Source: Candidatus Magasanikbacteria bacterium RIFCSPHIGHO2_01_FULL_41_23
GTDB lineage: Bacteria > Patescibacteria > ABY1 > Magasanikbacterales > UBA922
Direction of reading: 5' to 3'
Assembly (NCBI GenBank): GCA_001782805.1
Contig: MFPT01000004.1
Coordinates: forward strand, 46,156-110,155
DNA length: 64,000 bases
Within the stretch, counting starts at the first letter, position 1; the number at the start of each line of letters is the position of its first letter. A model generated the notes under the pieces. The model worked only from the letters and a program-made list of their open reading frames with translations. It ran no database searches and was not told the DNA's origin. The position numbers and the translations under genes are program-made. This document shows, in pieces, positions 35,517 to 43,107 of this stretch.

Positions 35517-35650
35517 AAGCAAACTTCGTGAGACCATTTTTCTCGACCCTCGACCCTTCGACAAGCTCAGGGTAAACAGGCTCGGGCATCGAGAAAAAGA
35601 TCTCACTCCAGTTTACTTATTAGGTATATTGAATGTTTCGGTGTTGCATT
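35517..35650 (+). repeat. H-type hairpin repeat, short variant H3 (hairpin 35517-35618 plus tail)
   Basis: 102-bp hairpin with ends AAGCAAACT and AGTTTACTT. The arms are GTGAGA/TCTCAC and TTCTCGA/TCGAGAA around a CCCTTCGACAAGCTCAGGG palindrome. The tail TTGAATGTTTCGGTGTTGCA matches H1 and H2. It is the inverted counterpart of 3415-3516 and directly precedes M2. Confidence 0.87.
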
Positions 35651-35657
35651 GGTGGGG

Positions 35658-35816
35658 AATTTCAGTAATAGGTAATTTTCTTTTTCAGTAATGTGTATGA
35701 GCTTTCTTACTACTTACTTGGTTAAAGTAGATTTAATATATCAATAAGGATAGAAACTAGGGAGAGGAGAAGAATAGCGAGTTTTACTGAAAAGAAAATT
35801 ACCTATTACTGAAATT
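35658..35816 (+). repeat. M-type 159-bp element, copy M2
   Basis: Same length and interior as M1. The terminal inverted repeats differ from M1 in a paired way: AGTAATAGG with CCTATTACT here, AGTAGTAGG with CCTACTACT there, so complementarity is kept. Confidence 0.9.
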
Positions 35817-35866
35817 ACTGTTGAATTGATGTAAGTTGTAACTTATTTTAATTTCCTAAATGTTTT

Positions 35867-35915
35867 TAGGATAAATAAAAAATCCTCGTGATAAGCGGGG
35901 ATTTTTTATTCCTAA
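35867..35915 (+). terminator. intrinsic terminator downstream of the uvrA unit
   Basis: TAGGATAAATAAAAAATCC pairs with GGATTTTTTATTCCTA around CGTGATAAGCG, giving a stem flanked by A and T runs. It can act on both strands. Confidence 0.8.
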
Positions 35916-36057
35916 ATTATTTCTAAAACTAAAAATAATAATTGGTGGACGAGGCAGCTTCGTCCGTGTTCTCCTTGTTGGTTGTTGTGTGAACCGGAAC
36001 TTTCATCACTGCCGCCCACCGAAGTGGGTGATGAAAGTGCGGCGCCGAACGAGGCCG

Positions 36058-36591
36058 CTACTCGATGTGCTGAACGCCGAAGACGATGATCCGGATCTCC
36101 GAATCCTCGGTCGTCGTCGCCGGCCGCTCGATCGGGATGTCGGCGTTGATCGCGTCCTGGAGGAGCTTGGTCGCCGCCTCCACAGGAAGACCCTGACCGA
36201 CCGACGAGGACATCATCGAGATGGCGTCGGCCAAGCAGGCGATCCGCAGGCTCTGCGCGCAGAACGGGCTGTGGAAGTACCCGCTCTCGTAGCGGTAGCC
36301 GTGGGTCTCATCCGCCGACAACTTCTTGCTCCGGATGATCTCGGCGATCTTGCCCATGTTGGGCGCCAATCGCTCGCCGACCAGCCGGATGAAGCCCGCC
36401 CCGATCTCGACGATGTCGATCCCGTGGTTCACGACGGCCAAGCCCACGGCCGTGTTCAGGTCAGCGCGGGTCCAGACCCGGCCGACCTCCTCGTCGTCGA
36501 CCATCACGACGCCGTACCGGACGCCCAAGAACCCGAACAACTTACACTTGTTGTTTTCCTCGAAAAAGAGCCCTTTCATGATGTTCTCCAT
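36058..36591 (-). CDS. GC-rich orphan protein of unknown function
   Basis: 177 residues (MENIMKGLFFEENNKCKLFG at the start; a second Met follows four residues on). Codon third positions are overwhelmingly G or C (GTC, GAC, GAG, CGG), in sharp contrast to all neighbours. The protein has no signal or membrane segment. Visible segments are VRYGVVMVDDEEVGRVW, LNTAVGLAVVNHGIDIVEIG, and LADAISMMSSSVGQGLPVE. No family is recognised. It has its own TTGACA/TTAAAT promoter, a ~110-nt leader with a GCCCAA/TTGGGC hairpin, and a strong CTTTCATCAC palindrome 30 bp after the stop. This arrangement suggests a transferred or specially expressed single-gene cassette. A long frame on the opposite strand is its shadow. 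Confidence 0.7.
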   Translation of the reverse strand: MENIMKGLFFEENNKCKLFGFLGVRYGVVMVDDEEVGRVWTRADLNTAVGLAVVNHGIDIVEIGAGFIRLVGERLAPNMGKIAEIIRSKKLSADETHGYRYESGYFHSPFCAQSLRIACLADAISMMSSSVGQGLPVEAATKLLQDAINADIPIERPATTTEDSEIRIIVFGVQHIE

Positions 36592-36714
36592 GTCTATGTT
36601 TTGATTATCGATTGCTCGATACCCTCGTCATCAATAACATTTCTGGTTTTGGTTTTGTTGAGGGGAGAGAAAAGACGATTGTTCATCTGCTTTCTGCCCA
36701 ACACAATTGGGCAC

Positions 36715-36743
36715 ATTTAATCAGAGAGAGAGAGAATTGTCAA
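36715..36743 (-). promoter_or_regulatory. promoter of the GC-rich gene with a (CT)6 tract in the spacer
   Basis: TTGACA (36743-36738) and TTAAAT (36720-36715) with a 17-bp spacer that consists largely of CTCTCTCTCTCT. Slippage in such a tract would change spacer length by 2 bp, a classic phase-variation design. Confidence 0.6.
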
Positions 36744-36750
36744 TAGAGAC

Positions 36751-36785
36751 AAAAAAAATCCCCCGATTATTTGGAGGATTTTTTG
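36751..36785 (-). terminator. intrinsic terminator after rplS
   Basis: AATCCTCC and the AATCGGGGGATT arm pair on the minus strand and are followed by TTTTTTTT. Confidence 0.85.
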
Positions 36786-36799
36786 AATGGAATAATTTT

Positions 36800-37132
36800 T
36801 TAAACTTTGGGCGCCTTAACTTCTTTTAATTTCTTTTTATAATCACGCAAATAATATGGCCGCGCCTGATTTACTTTCATATGACGCACGAGTTCAATTT
36901 TTTCTACGACCGGCGAATGAATGGGAAAAATTTTTTCCACGCCCACGCCTTCGGAAACTTTGCGCACGGTTACCGTCGCGCCCTGTTCTTTGCCATGTTT
37001 TTGCGCCAAAATCATCCCTTCAAAAATCTGAATACGTTCTTTTTCTTCACCTTTGGTATTGATTTCCTTAACTTTTTGGTGAACTTTAACAATCATGCCG
37101 GGCTTAAGGTTCAAACGAATATCTTCGGACAT
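36800..37132 (-). CDS. rplS: 50S ribosomal protein L19
   Basis: 110 residues. LKPGMIVKVHQKVKE and RIQIFEGMILAQKHG match the family, followed by ATVTVRKVSEGVGVEKIFPIHSP and a C-terminal RPYYLRDYKKKLKE. It lies at the 30S-50S interface. It comes 27 nt after gmk and is closed by a terminator. Confidence 0.97.
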   Translation of the reverse strand: MSEDIRLNLKPGMIVKVHQKVKEINTKGEEKERIQIFEGMILAQKHGKEQGATVTVRKVSEGVGVEKIFPIHSPVVEKIELVRHMKVNQARPYYLRDYKKKLKEVKAPKV

Positions 37133-37159
37133 AAAATAATAATTAAAAGCAGTGCTAGT

Positions 37160-37729
37160 TTAGCTGGTTTGGTCAATCTTGTCAAGGATGGCCTTCACAT
37201 CAACGACCGTTTTATCGAATTTGCCGTGAACATTGATTACACTATAGGTAAACGTTGCGGCTTGCGTAATTTCCTCCCGAGCAACCGCCAAACGACGAGC
37301 AATGTCCTCGGTTGTGGATCCGGGACGACGTTTGAGATTTTCTTCGAGCATACTGAGTGAATCCGGTTCCAAAAAAATGGAAACTTGTCGAATCGGCAAC
37401 ACCGCCAAACTGTTTTTGCCGCGTACATCAATGGGCGCGAACACGTAGGGATGATGTTCGAGCATTGTAGTTAATAATTTTTTATCAACTCCATAATAAT
37501 GTTCGACATATTGGATATGTTCCACAAAATCTCCCTCAACAATCTTGTAAATAAATTCGGAGCGAGTTAAAAAATGATAATCAACGCCGTTAATTTCACC
37601 CGGACGTGGTGGTCGAGTGGTGCTCGTGACCAAACGAACTGAATCCGGCAATTGACGGATGAGTTCGTTGATAACGGTGGTTTTACCGCCGCCCGAAGGC
37701 GATGAAATTACAACCAACAAACCGTTCAT
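37160..37729 (-). CDS. gmk: guanylate kinase
   Basis: 189 residues. P-loop SSPSGGGKTTVINEL near residue 9, GMP-binding TSTTRPPRPGEINGVDYHFL near 35, and the RRPGSTTEDIARRLAVAREE lid region are intact. It converts GMP to GDP. The ATG overlaps the stop of the pseudouridine synthase gene by four bases. Confidence 0.97.
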   Translation of the reverse strand: MNGLLVVISSPSGGGKTTVINELIRQLPDSVRLVTSTTRPPRPGEINGVDYHFLTRSEFIYKIVEGDFVEHIQYVEHYYGVDKKLLTTMLEHHPYVFAPIDVRGKNSLAVLPIRQVSIFLEPDSLSMLEENLKRRPGSTTEDIARRLAVAREEITQAATFTYSVINVHGKFDKTVVDVKAILDKIDQTS

Positions 37730-38718
37730 AGAGATTTAAGTCCGGCTAAGACTGTTTTTAATTTTTCCGGCAAAGGAATTGCAAACGTAACGATTTCATT
37801 ATTTTGATTATGAAATTCCAAATGATAGGAATGTAAAAATACGCGGCCTATTTTTTTGTCAATTTCACGTTTTATATTTTTATTAAAATAAAGCGGATCA
37901 CCCACCAGCGGATGATTATAGGCAAAAAAATGCACGCGAATTTGATGAGTACGGCCCGTGTGAAGAGTAATATCGCAATAGGTATAATTAATATATTCTT
38001 GCAAAACCGTAAATTCAGTCAAAGCCACGCGACCATCCTGAATACTGTCAACATTTTTTAGCGTGACTTCCGTAATATTTGGTCGCGCAACCATGCGACC
38101 ATCTTTGCCGCGCGCCACCAAAAAATTTAAAAAACCATGTTCAATCGGAAGTTTTCCATGCGCGAGCGCGTAATATTTTTTTATGACCGAACGACTTCTA
38201 AATTGTTCTTTAAGATGTTCGAAACTAGCCGCTGTCTTGGCCACTACCATCAGACCGGATGTATCTTTGTCCAAACGATGAACCATGCCCGGACGATTGA
38301 CATATTCACCGACTTTGTCCAACTTGGGATAATTTTGCAATAACCAACCGGTTAATGTATTCGATTCCGCCAATGCTTTTTTTCCTACAACCGTGGCATC
38401 GGGATGCACAATCAGGCCGGCCGGTTTATTGATCACAATATAATCTGGAGTTTCGTTGATAATTTTTATTTCAGAAAATAAATCAATCGAATTTATTTTT
38501 TTTTCTTTTGTTATGGGTATCTGGCTGGTTTCAAAAACCATAACTGTATCACCCGCTTTCAGCTGATCACCCATTTTTTTGGGCTCTTGATCATTAATAA
38601 AAACCTGCTTCATTTTTATAAGCTTTTGCACTTGGGAACGAGTTACATTCATTTCCGTCGTAAGCCAAACATCAAGCCGAGCGATTACACCAGTAGGAAC
38701 AAGGTATTTTTTTTGCAT
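37726..38718 (-). CDS. RluA-family 23S rRNA pseudouridine synthase with S4 domain (RluD-like)
   Basis: 330 residues. An S4 RNA-binding domain (ARLDVWLTTEMNVTRSQVQKLI) precedes the catalytic core, where MVHRLDKDTSGLMVVAKT near residue 145 contains the catalytic Asp. LHTGRTHQIRVHFFAYNHPLVGD is the other family block. By architecture it is closest to RluD, which modifies helix 69 of 23S rRNA, right beside the L1951 intron site of this genome. It is driven by a TTGATT-16-TATAAT promoter. Confidence 0.9.
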   Translation of the reverse strand: MQKKYLVPTGVIARLDVWLTTEMNVTRSQVQKLIKMKQVFINDQEPKKMGDQLKAGDTVMVFETSQIPITKEKKINSIDLFSEIKIINETPDYIVINKPAGLIVHPDATVVGKKALAESNTLTGWLLQNYPKLDKVGEYVNRPGMVHRLDKDTSGLMVVAKTAASFEHLKEQFRSRSVIKKYYALAHGKLPIEHGFLNFLVARGKDGRMVARPNITEVTLKNVDSIQDGRVALTEFTVLQEYINYTYCDITLHTGRTHQIRVHFFAYNHPLVGDPLYFNKNIKREIDKKIGRVFLHSYHLEFHNQNNEIVTFAIPLPEKLKTVLAGLKSL

Positions 38719-38727
38719 ATGGCTGGG

Positions 38728-38755
38728 ATTATACAGGTTATTCTTGAAAAATCAA
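38728..38755 (-). promoter_or_regulatory. promoter of the rluD-gmk-rplS operon
   Basis: TTGATT (38755-38750) and TATAAT (38733-38728), 16 bp apart, overlapping the divergent tRNA-Arg promoter. The transcript would begin only a few bases before the ATG at 38718, nearly leaderless. Confidence 0.75.
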
Positions 38756-38772
38756 GAGGGGCATGATAGATT
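38744..38772 (+). promoter_or_regulatory. tRNA-Arg promoter
   Basis: TTGAAA (38744-38749), 17 bp, TAGATT (38767-38772), ending 10 bp before the tRNA. Confidence 0.6.
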
Positions 38773-38782
38773 AGGCTCGCAC

Positions 38783-38857
38783 GCTCTCGTCGTCTAAAGG
38801 ATATGACATCGGCCTCCGAAGCCGAAAATCCAGGTTCAATTCCTGGCGAGAGCACCA
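38783..38857 (+). tRNA. tRNA-Arg (anticodon CCG)
   Basis: A 75-nt cloverleaf with acceptor GCTCTCG/CGAGAGC, anticodon stem TCGGC/GCCGA around CTCCGAA (anticodon CCG), and T-loop TTCAATT. Unlike the tRNA-Leu in this window, CCA is encoded. Confidence 0.96.
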
Positions 38858-38876
38858 TATTCTTACATGTGTATTG

Positions 38877-38987
38877 ATTAAAATAAAAATGGAACCCCGA
38901 CAAGTCGGGATAAACTCCTTAAGCTTTTTTGAGCCCGATATTTATGAGGGTCTCAGAAAAAGATTTGCAGTGAATTTTTATTTTAAT
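38877..38987 (+). repeat. B-type 111-bp repeat, copy B2
   Basis: Same inverted ends as B1 (ATTAAAATAAAAAT / ATTTTTATTTTAAT) and only a few differences inside. It lies 20 bp after tRNA-Arg. Truncated relatives (one end, or both ends around a bare CCCGAC/GTCGGG palindrome) are at 3533-3558, 42165-42205 and 54683-54705. Confidence 0.88.
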
Positions 38988-39207
38988 TTCCTTAGATGAA
39001 TTTAATTTTAAAATAAAAAGTTATACACACCCATTCCATAAAACTATTCCCAAAAAACATAAAACACTTTATACTAATTACAAAAGGTCGTAACGAAAAT
39101 TTTTTTTAATAAAATTTTCCGAGAAACTTTTACAGCAATGCTTGTCTTGTAAAAATTCTCATCATTGCGCGTCCGTTACCATTTGGTGTGTACCATGGTC
39201 ATATCAA

Positions 39208-39241
39208 AAAGATGTGCGCGCACATCTTTAATCTCGGAGGT
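39208..39241 (+). promoter_or_regulatory. perfect leader hairpin and strong ribosome binding site before the basic-peptide gene
   Basis: AAAGATGTGCG/CGCACATCTTT is a perfect 22-base palindrome. It is followed by the consensus Shine-Dalgarno GGAGGT eight bases before the ATG at 39250. Such strong RBS sequences are rare elsewhere in this window. The rest of the 39000-39207 leader is AT-rich; a TATACT at about 39070 may be the -10 box. Confidence 0.65.
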
Positions 39242-39249
39242 GAATATTT

Positions 39250-39354
39250 ATGGCAAAAGCTAAAGCAAAAAGTAAGGCAAAAAGTAAGGCAAAAGCTAAA
39301 GCTCCTAAACGGAGAGCTGCCGCTCGCAAGCCTAAAGCTAAGAAGAAGAAATAA
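39250..39354 (+). CDS. 34-residue Lys/Ala/Arg-rich basic peptide (histone H1/Hc1-like tail)
   Basis: ATG at 39250, TAA at 39352. The product is MAKAKAKSKAKSKAKAKAPK followed by RRAAARKPKAKKKK: about half Lys/Arg, no acidic residue, built of KAK/KSK repeats. It resembles the lysine-rich tails of bacterial histone-H1-like proteins (HctA/HctB, AlgP type), so DNA or RNA condensation is the best guess. Evidence that it is a real gene: a consensus RBS, a leader hairpin, its own intrinsic terminator right after the stop, and placement as a single-gene unit. It could also be a ribosome-associated peptide. It is too short for ordinary gene callers. Confidence 0.72.
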   Translation: MAKAKAKSKAKSKAKAKAPKRRAAARKPKAKKKK

Positions 39355-39364
39355 TTCTTCTCAT

Positions 39365-39396
39365 AAAAAATCCTCCTATAAATCGGAGGATTTTTT
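39365..39396 (+). terminator. intrinsic terminator of the basic-peptide gene
   Basis: AAAAAATCCTCC, TATAAAT loop, CGGAGGATTTTTT. It may also end the long minus-strand operon, whose last gene stops at 39409. Confidence 0.9.
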
Positions 39397-39408
39397 AATC
39401 CAAAAAAA

Positions 39409-40686
39409 TTAACTGAGATCAAAACTTTTTTGTTCTGTTTTTTTTCTTTCATTATCACCAAAAACTTTGACCACGCCAAATATACCATCATATCCCGGTT
39501 TAACATAAATATTTCCCTCACGAACGCGGCCTAACGCTTCGGCAATTTCAGGCGACGACACTGTTTGCACAAGAGACAAATCAGCCTGAAGTAAAATATA
39601 AAATTCACTGCCGATTTTTTTAATTAACGTATCGTAAATTTGTGTAACTGCTTTTGAACTCACGCCAACGCCAATAGTATCTGCAATAATCTCGGGCAAA
39701 GGCACCAAATTTTTAAATGGCACGCGATTTAAAGTGCGCGCCTCGATTTCTGTTCGCGTTGATAATTCCGCCACGCGATTCATGACACCAATGGTCAAAC
39801 CACGTCCGCATTTTGGACACAGACCGCGGTATTTTTTCGTATCATTCGGCGGACAGGAAAATTCACAAGTCGCATGGCCATCATAATGATATTTTCCTTC
39901 TTCCGGATAAAATTCAATCGTGTATAAAAATTTCGCACGATCGCCTGTTTCAATAATCCGCTTAATTTCCGCATACGTAATGTCGCTTTCTTGTTCAAAG
40001 GAAAAAACATTGGCTTCACGACCAAGTTTTTGTGGACTATGCGCGTCAGAATTGGAAATTAAAGTGATTCCATCGACTGCCGGCACTTGCCAATTCATGA
40101 GTGGATCGCTGGATAATCCGGTTTCAATCGCGTGAATATGCGGAGTTAAGTCTTCAAACGCGTCCGACAGTGAATCATAACCGCCTTTGGATCCAAAAAT
40201 ACCAAACCATGGTGTCCACGCATGAGCGGGAATTACCATCATCTGCGGATCAGCTTCCAGCGCCACGGTCAAAATATCTTTGGAAGTCAAACCCAAAATC
40301 GGTCGGCCATCAGCGCGAATATTACAACCAAGTTCAGTTAATTTTTTATTAAATTTTTTGACAGCCGCAAAATTAGGCGCAAAAATTAAATGATGCACGC
40401 GCCGCAATTTACCCGCGTGTTTTTTAATTGAAGCAACTTCAGTCCCTAAAATGAAACGAGTTGATTCCGACCTGTCGGGATTATTTTTTAAGGAAAAAAT
40501 TCCGGAAGCACTTTCAAATAATTCTTGTTCTAACATCTCCAACCATTGGGGATGCGTAAAATCGCCCGTAGAAACAATATCAATTCCCCGCGTAACACAG
40601 GCTCGCGCAATTGTTTCCGGTATCAAATTTTTGGAACAAGCGCGTGAATAGCGTGAATGAATATGAAGATCAAGAATTTTTTCCAT
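39409..40686 (-). CDS. endonuclease Q-like PHP-domain nuclease
   Basis: 425 residues. The PHP metal motif LHIHSRYS lies at residues 7-14, with further ligands in STGDFTHP (~39-46), HHLIFAPN, PAHAWTPWFG and SNSDAHSP. After the PHP core a four-Cys zinc site, C274-x3-C278 and C290-x2-C293, matches EndoQ. The C-terminal GVGVSSKAV region is helix-hairpin-like. EndoQ, first described in Thermococcales, cuts DNA 5' of deaminated bases. It lies at the end of the long metabolic operon, 24 nt after a secreted hypothetical protein. Confidence 0.85.
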   Translation of the reverse strand: MEKILDLHIHSRYSRACSKNLIPETIARACVTRGIDIVSTGDFTHPQWLEMLEQELFESASGIFSLKNNPDRSESTRFILGTEVASIKKHAGKLRRVHHLIFAPNFAAVKKFNKKLTELGCNIRADGRPILGLTSKDILTVALEADPQMMVIPAHAWTPWFGIFGSKGGYDSLSDAFEDLTPHIHAIETGLSSDPLMNWQVPAVDGITLISNSDAHSPQKLGREANVFSFEQESDITYAEIKRIIETGDRAKFLYTIEFYPEEGKYHYDGHATCEFSCPPNDTKKYRGLCPKCGRGLTIGVMNRVAELSTRTEIEARTLNRVPFKNLVPLPEIIADTIGVGVSSKAVTQIYDTLIKKIGSEFYILLQADLSLVQTVSSPEIAEALGRVREGNIYVKPGYDGIFGVVKVFGDNERKKTEQKSFDLS

Positions 40687-40710
40687 ATATGATGAGCTTG
40701 TCGAATCACA

Positions 40711-41406
40711 TTATTCAGTACTCAATGATATATCTCGATCACGAATTTGAATGCGCGCAATTTTTACTTCGGGAATTTCCACCACAAATGATTCGCCGAT
40801 TATCCACATATCCAAATCATCATACAAAGCCACTGACAATTCATTGGTACCGGGCAATACTGTAATATTATTCCAATTAGTTATTTGTTGACCGTTAATG
40901 GCCAGCCGCACTTTGTAATCGGTTAAATGTGATTCAACTTCAATGGTCAACGGCCGGCGATAAGCCGGTAATTTTTTTTGTACTAATGTGTTAATACTGT
41001 TCGCAATCCGATCATAACGCCAACGAGACAAAGCACCAGTAATGAACGACTGTCCCAAATTACTTTTGGTAATCACATTAGTGCCGATAATCAAAGAAAT
41101 GGAATCGCCGCCACGATCATACACTTCTTTAGTTTTAGTTTTAATGGTAGAAAAAAAATACCAACGCAACGTAGTATACACAGTGTTCATTTCTTTTTGC
41201 GAAACTGAAAAATTAACTTTTTGTTCAACACCATTATAATAATGCTGATACACGCCGCCATTAGTGGACAGATCAATGTGTGTTCTTTCCGGATACAGAC
41301 CGCCATCACGATCATACTGAACATGCAAATCAGTTGGCAGAGCGCCCAAAAGCAGATGTGGCACGAGCACACCTACCACAACACTAATGACCAAAAAATT
41401 CTTCAT
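40711..41406 (-). CDS. secreted hypothetical protein
   Basis: 231 residues with an N-terminal signal peptide (LVISVVVGVLVPHLLLGALP). The remainder is beta-rich and soluble, with YDRGGDSISLIIGTN and a C-terminal Ig-like or carbohydrate-module-like part (GTNELSVALYDDLDMWIIGE). No catalytic motif is recognised. It is 15 nt after the citryl-CoA lyase gene and 24 nt before the EndoQ-like gene in the same operon. Confidence 0.65.
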   Translation of the reverse strand: MKNFLVISVVVGVLVPHLLLGALPTDLHVQYDRDGGLYPERTHIDLSTNGGVYQHYYNGVEQKVNFSVSQKEMNTVYTTLRWYFFSTIKTKTKEVYDRGGDSISLIIGTNVITKSNLGQSFITGALSRWRYDRIANSINTLVQKKLPAYRRPLTIEVESHLTDYKVRLAINGQQITNWNNITVLPGTNELSVALYDDLDMWIIGESFVVEIPEVKIARIQIRDRDISLSTE

Positions 41407-41421
41407 AAAAATATTACAGAA

Positions 41422-42159
41422 TCACACGGACGTTGTTCCAATATATTCAATATCTTCCGGAGTCAATCGTCGGATCCCTTCATCGTTAGTTATTTCTTCA
41501 ACAATATGGGCAACGAGTCCGGGAACGCGGGCAATTACAAATATACCATTTCCTATGCGCGCGTCAAAGCCCATATCACAAAGAATTGCCGCAATCGCGC
41601 CATCAACATTCAGTGGAAGTTTTTTGGATGAAATTGAATTTAATCCGATTTCAATTTTTTGGGCAAACGTCGCATACTGACCATATATCCCAGTTTCTTT
41701 GGCAATTTTAAACAATGCTTGCGTACGCGGATCAACTGCAAAAATTTTGTGACCAAATCCGGACGCATATTCTTTGCGTTCCTTCATATTTTTAAGAAGT
41801 GCTACGATATCAGACTCGTCAACATGATCATAAAAAAATTTCATCGCCGGTTCAACTACCACACCATGCCGACCACCCAGTCCAAGCAAACCGGCCGCAA
41901 CCGAAGTGTGCAAATCATTTTTGGCCGAAGCCGAAATTCGGGCGTTCATCGCCGAACTTGTTGCCGGACCATGATCAATGATCGCGGTAAAAATGGCATT
42001 CATCATTTTTGTTTGTTCCGAAGTCGGTAAATGACCTTTCAAAATCAAAAAAATTGTTTCGACAAAAGTTTTGTTGGCAATTAAATCCGCCAAATTATGT
42101 CCACGAATAATTTCCGTGCCGTCGGTTTGAATGTTCGTGATTGCGGTTTTGAATTTCAT
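41422..42159 (-). CDS. ccl: citryl-CoA lyase (citrate-synthase-fold part of an ATP-citrate-lyase system)
   Basis: About 245 residues from the ATG at 42159. The three catalytic residues of the citrate synthase fold are visible: His98 in GLGGRHGVVVEPA, His137 in GFGHKIFAVDPR, and Asp186 in LPLNVDGAIAAIL. The length matches stand-alone citryl-CoA lyases and the C-terminal domain of ATP-citrate lyase, not full citrate synthase (~400). It would split citryl-CoA to acetyl-CoA and oxaloacetate. It follows the two ligase subunits in the same operon, after a 56-nt gap that holds a B-type palindrome. Confidence 0.85.
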   Translation of the reverse strand: MKFKTAITNIQTDGTEIIRGHNLADLIANKTFVETIFLILKGHLPTSEQTKMMNAIFTAIIDHGPATSSAMNARISASAKNDLHTSVAAGLLGLGGRHGVVVEPAMKFFYDHVDESDIVALLKNMKERKEYASGFGHKIFAVDPRTQALFKIAKETGIYGQYATFAQKIEIGLNSISSKKLPLNVDGAIAAILCDMGFDARIGNGIFVIARVPGLVAHIVEEITNDEGIRRLTPEDIEYIGTTSV

Positions 42160-42215
42160 ATTAATTGTCAAAATAAAAATGGAATCCCGACATGTCGGGA
42201 TTATTTTAATCTAAA

Positions 42216-43106
42216 TTAAGAATGGGGTTTGATTAATAGAACTAAATCTTCGTATTTCTCCGCAATCATCACCCCAACATCACTCAACGCCTTTTCTTTT
42301 TCCACCGCGCCTTTCCCCTTCTCCACAATCGCGCCGGCATGACCGATATTCATTCCCTCCGGGAGGATATTCGCGAATTTTCCCCCAATATAGATAGCGA
42401 GTGGTTTAGTATATTCGTCATTATTGATTAAGTCAACAATCTCAAATTCATAACTGCCGCCGTGTTCGCCAAAAATAACCACGGCTTTTGTCTGATCATC
42501 TTTTTCAAATAAACGTAGTAAATCAGCATAAGTTGTACCCATCAACAAATCACCGCCCACATGCACGGCTGTGCTTTGGCCCAAGCCAGCCTGGCGCAAT
42601 TGCCATGAAATTTCATTGGTCATCCCACCGGAACGAGAAATTACTCCAATTGATCCAGGAGAAAAAATTTCATTAACCAATGGACCACCGACCACGCCAA
42701 TGCGTCCAACTCCCGGAGAAATAAAACCGAGTGAACTGGGACCAATAATGGTAATATTTTTTTCTTTGGCCGCGGCCAAACAATAAGCTGTATCTTTAAT
42801 GGGAATGCGTTCCACGATCGTGTTGATTAAGGGAATGTCGTTATTAATTGCTTCCAAAATTGCGGCTTTGGCCGCAAATGGTGGAACATAAATTGCGCTG
42901 ATATTTATTTCAGGAAATTGCGTTTTGGCTTCAGTAATGAAATTAAATACCGGTTTACCTTCCACTTCTTGACCAGCCTTATTGGGAGTAACGCCACAGA
43001 CTACATTGGTGTTATAATCCAACATCGCGCGCGCGGCTTTGGCGCCTTCTTTGCCCGTAATCCCTTGGACGAGAACGTGAGTTTGAGTAGTGATGAGAAT
43101 ACTCAT
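42216..43106 (-). CDS. ccsB: citryl-CoA synthetase/succinyl-CoA ligase alpha-like subunit
   Basis: 296 residues. The CoA-binding Rossmann start (VLVQGITGKEGAKAARAMLDY) and the SRSGGMTNE block are those of the SucD/ATP-citrate-lyase group. The phosphohistidine is His256 in NIGHAGAIVEKGKG. GEHGGSYEFE near 213 replaces the usual GEIGG. With the ATP-grasp subunit it should form an acyl-CoA from citrate, CoA and ATP. The neighbouring citryl-CoA lyase favours citrate over succinate as substrate, but succinate cannot be excluded. Confidence 0.82.
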   Translation of the reverse strand: MSILITTQTHVLVQGITGKEGAKAARAMLDYNTNVVCGVTPNKAGQEVEGKPVFNFITEAKTQFPEINISAIYVPPFAAKAAILEAINNDIPLINTIVERIPIKDTAYCLAAAKEKNITIIGPSSLGFISPGVGRIGVVGGPLVNEIFSPGSIGVISRSGGMTNEISWQLRQAGLGQSTAVHVGGDLLMGTTYADLLRLFEKDDQTKAVVIFGEHGGSYEFEIVDLINNDEYTKPLAIYIGGKFANILPEGMNIGHAGAIVEKGKGAVEKEKALSDVGVMIAEKYEDLVLLIKPHS

Positions 43107-43107
43107 A

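Noticed and set aside
35989..36720. 243-residue open frame on the plus strand
   Set aside because: It is the antisense shadow of the GC-rich gene: high GC suppresses stops. Its product is rich in Arg/Asp/Leu/Val without any fold-like pattern, and the minus-strand gene has a promoter and leader.
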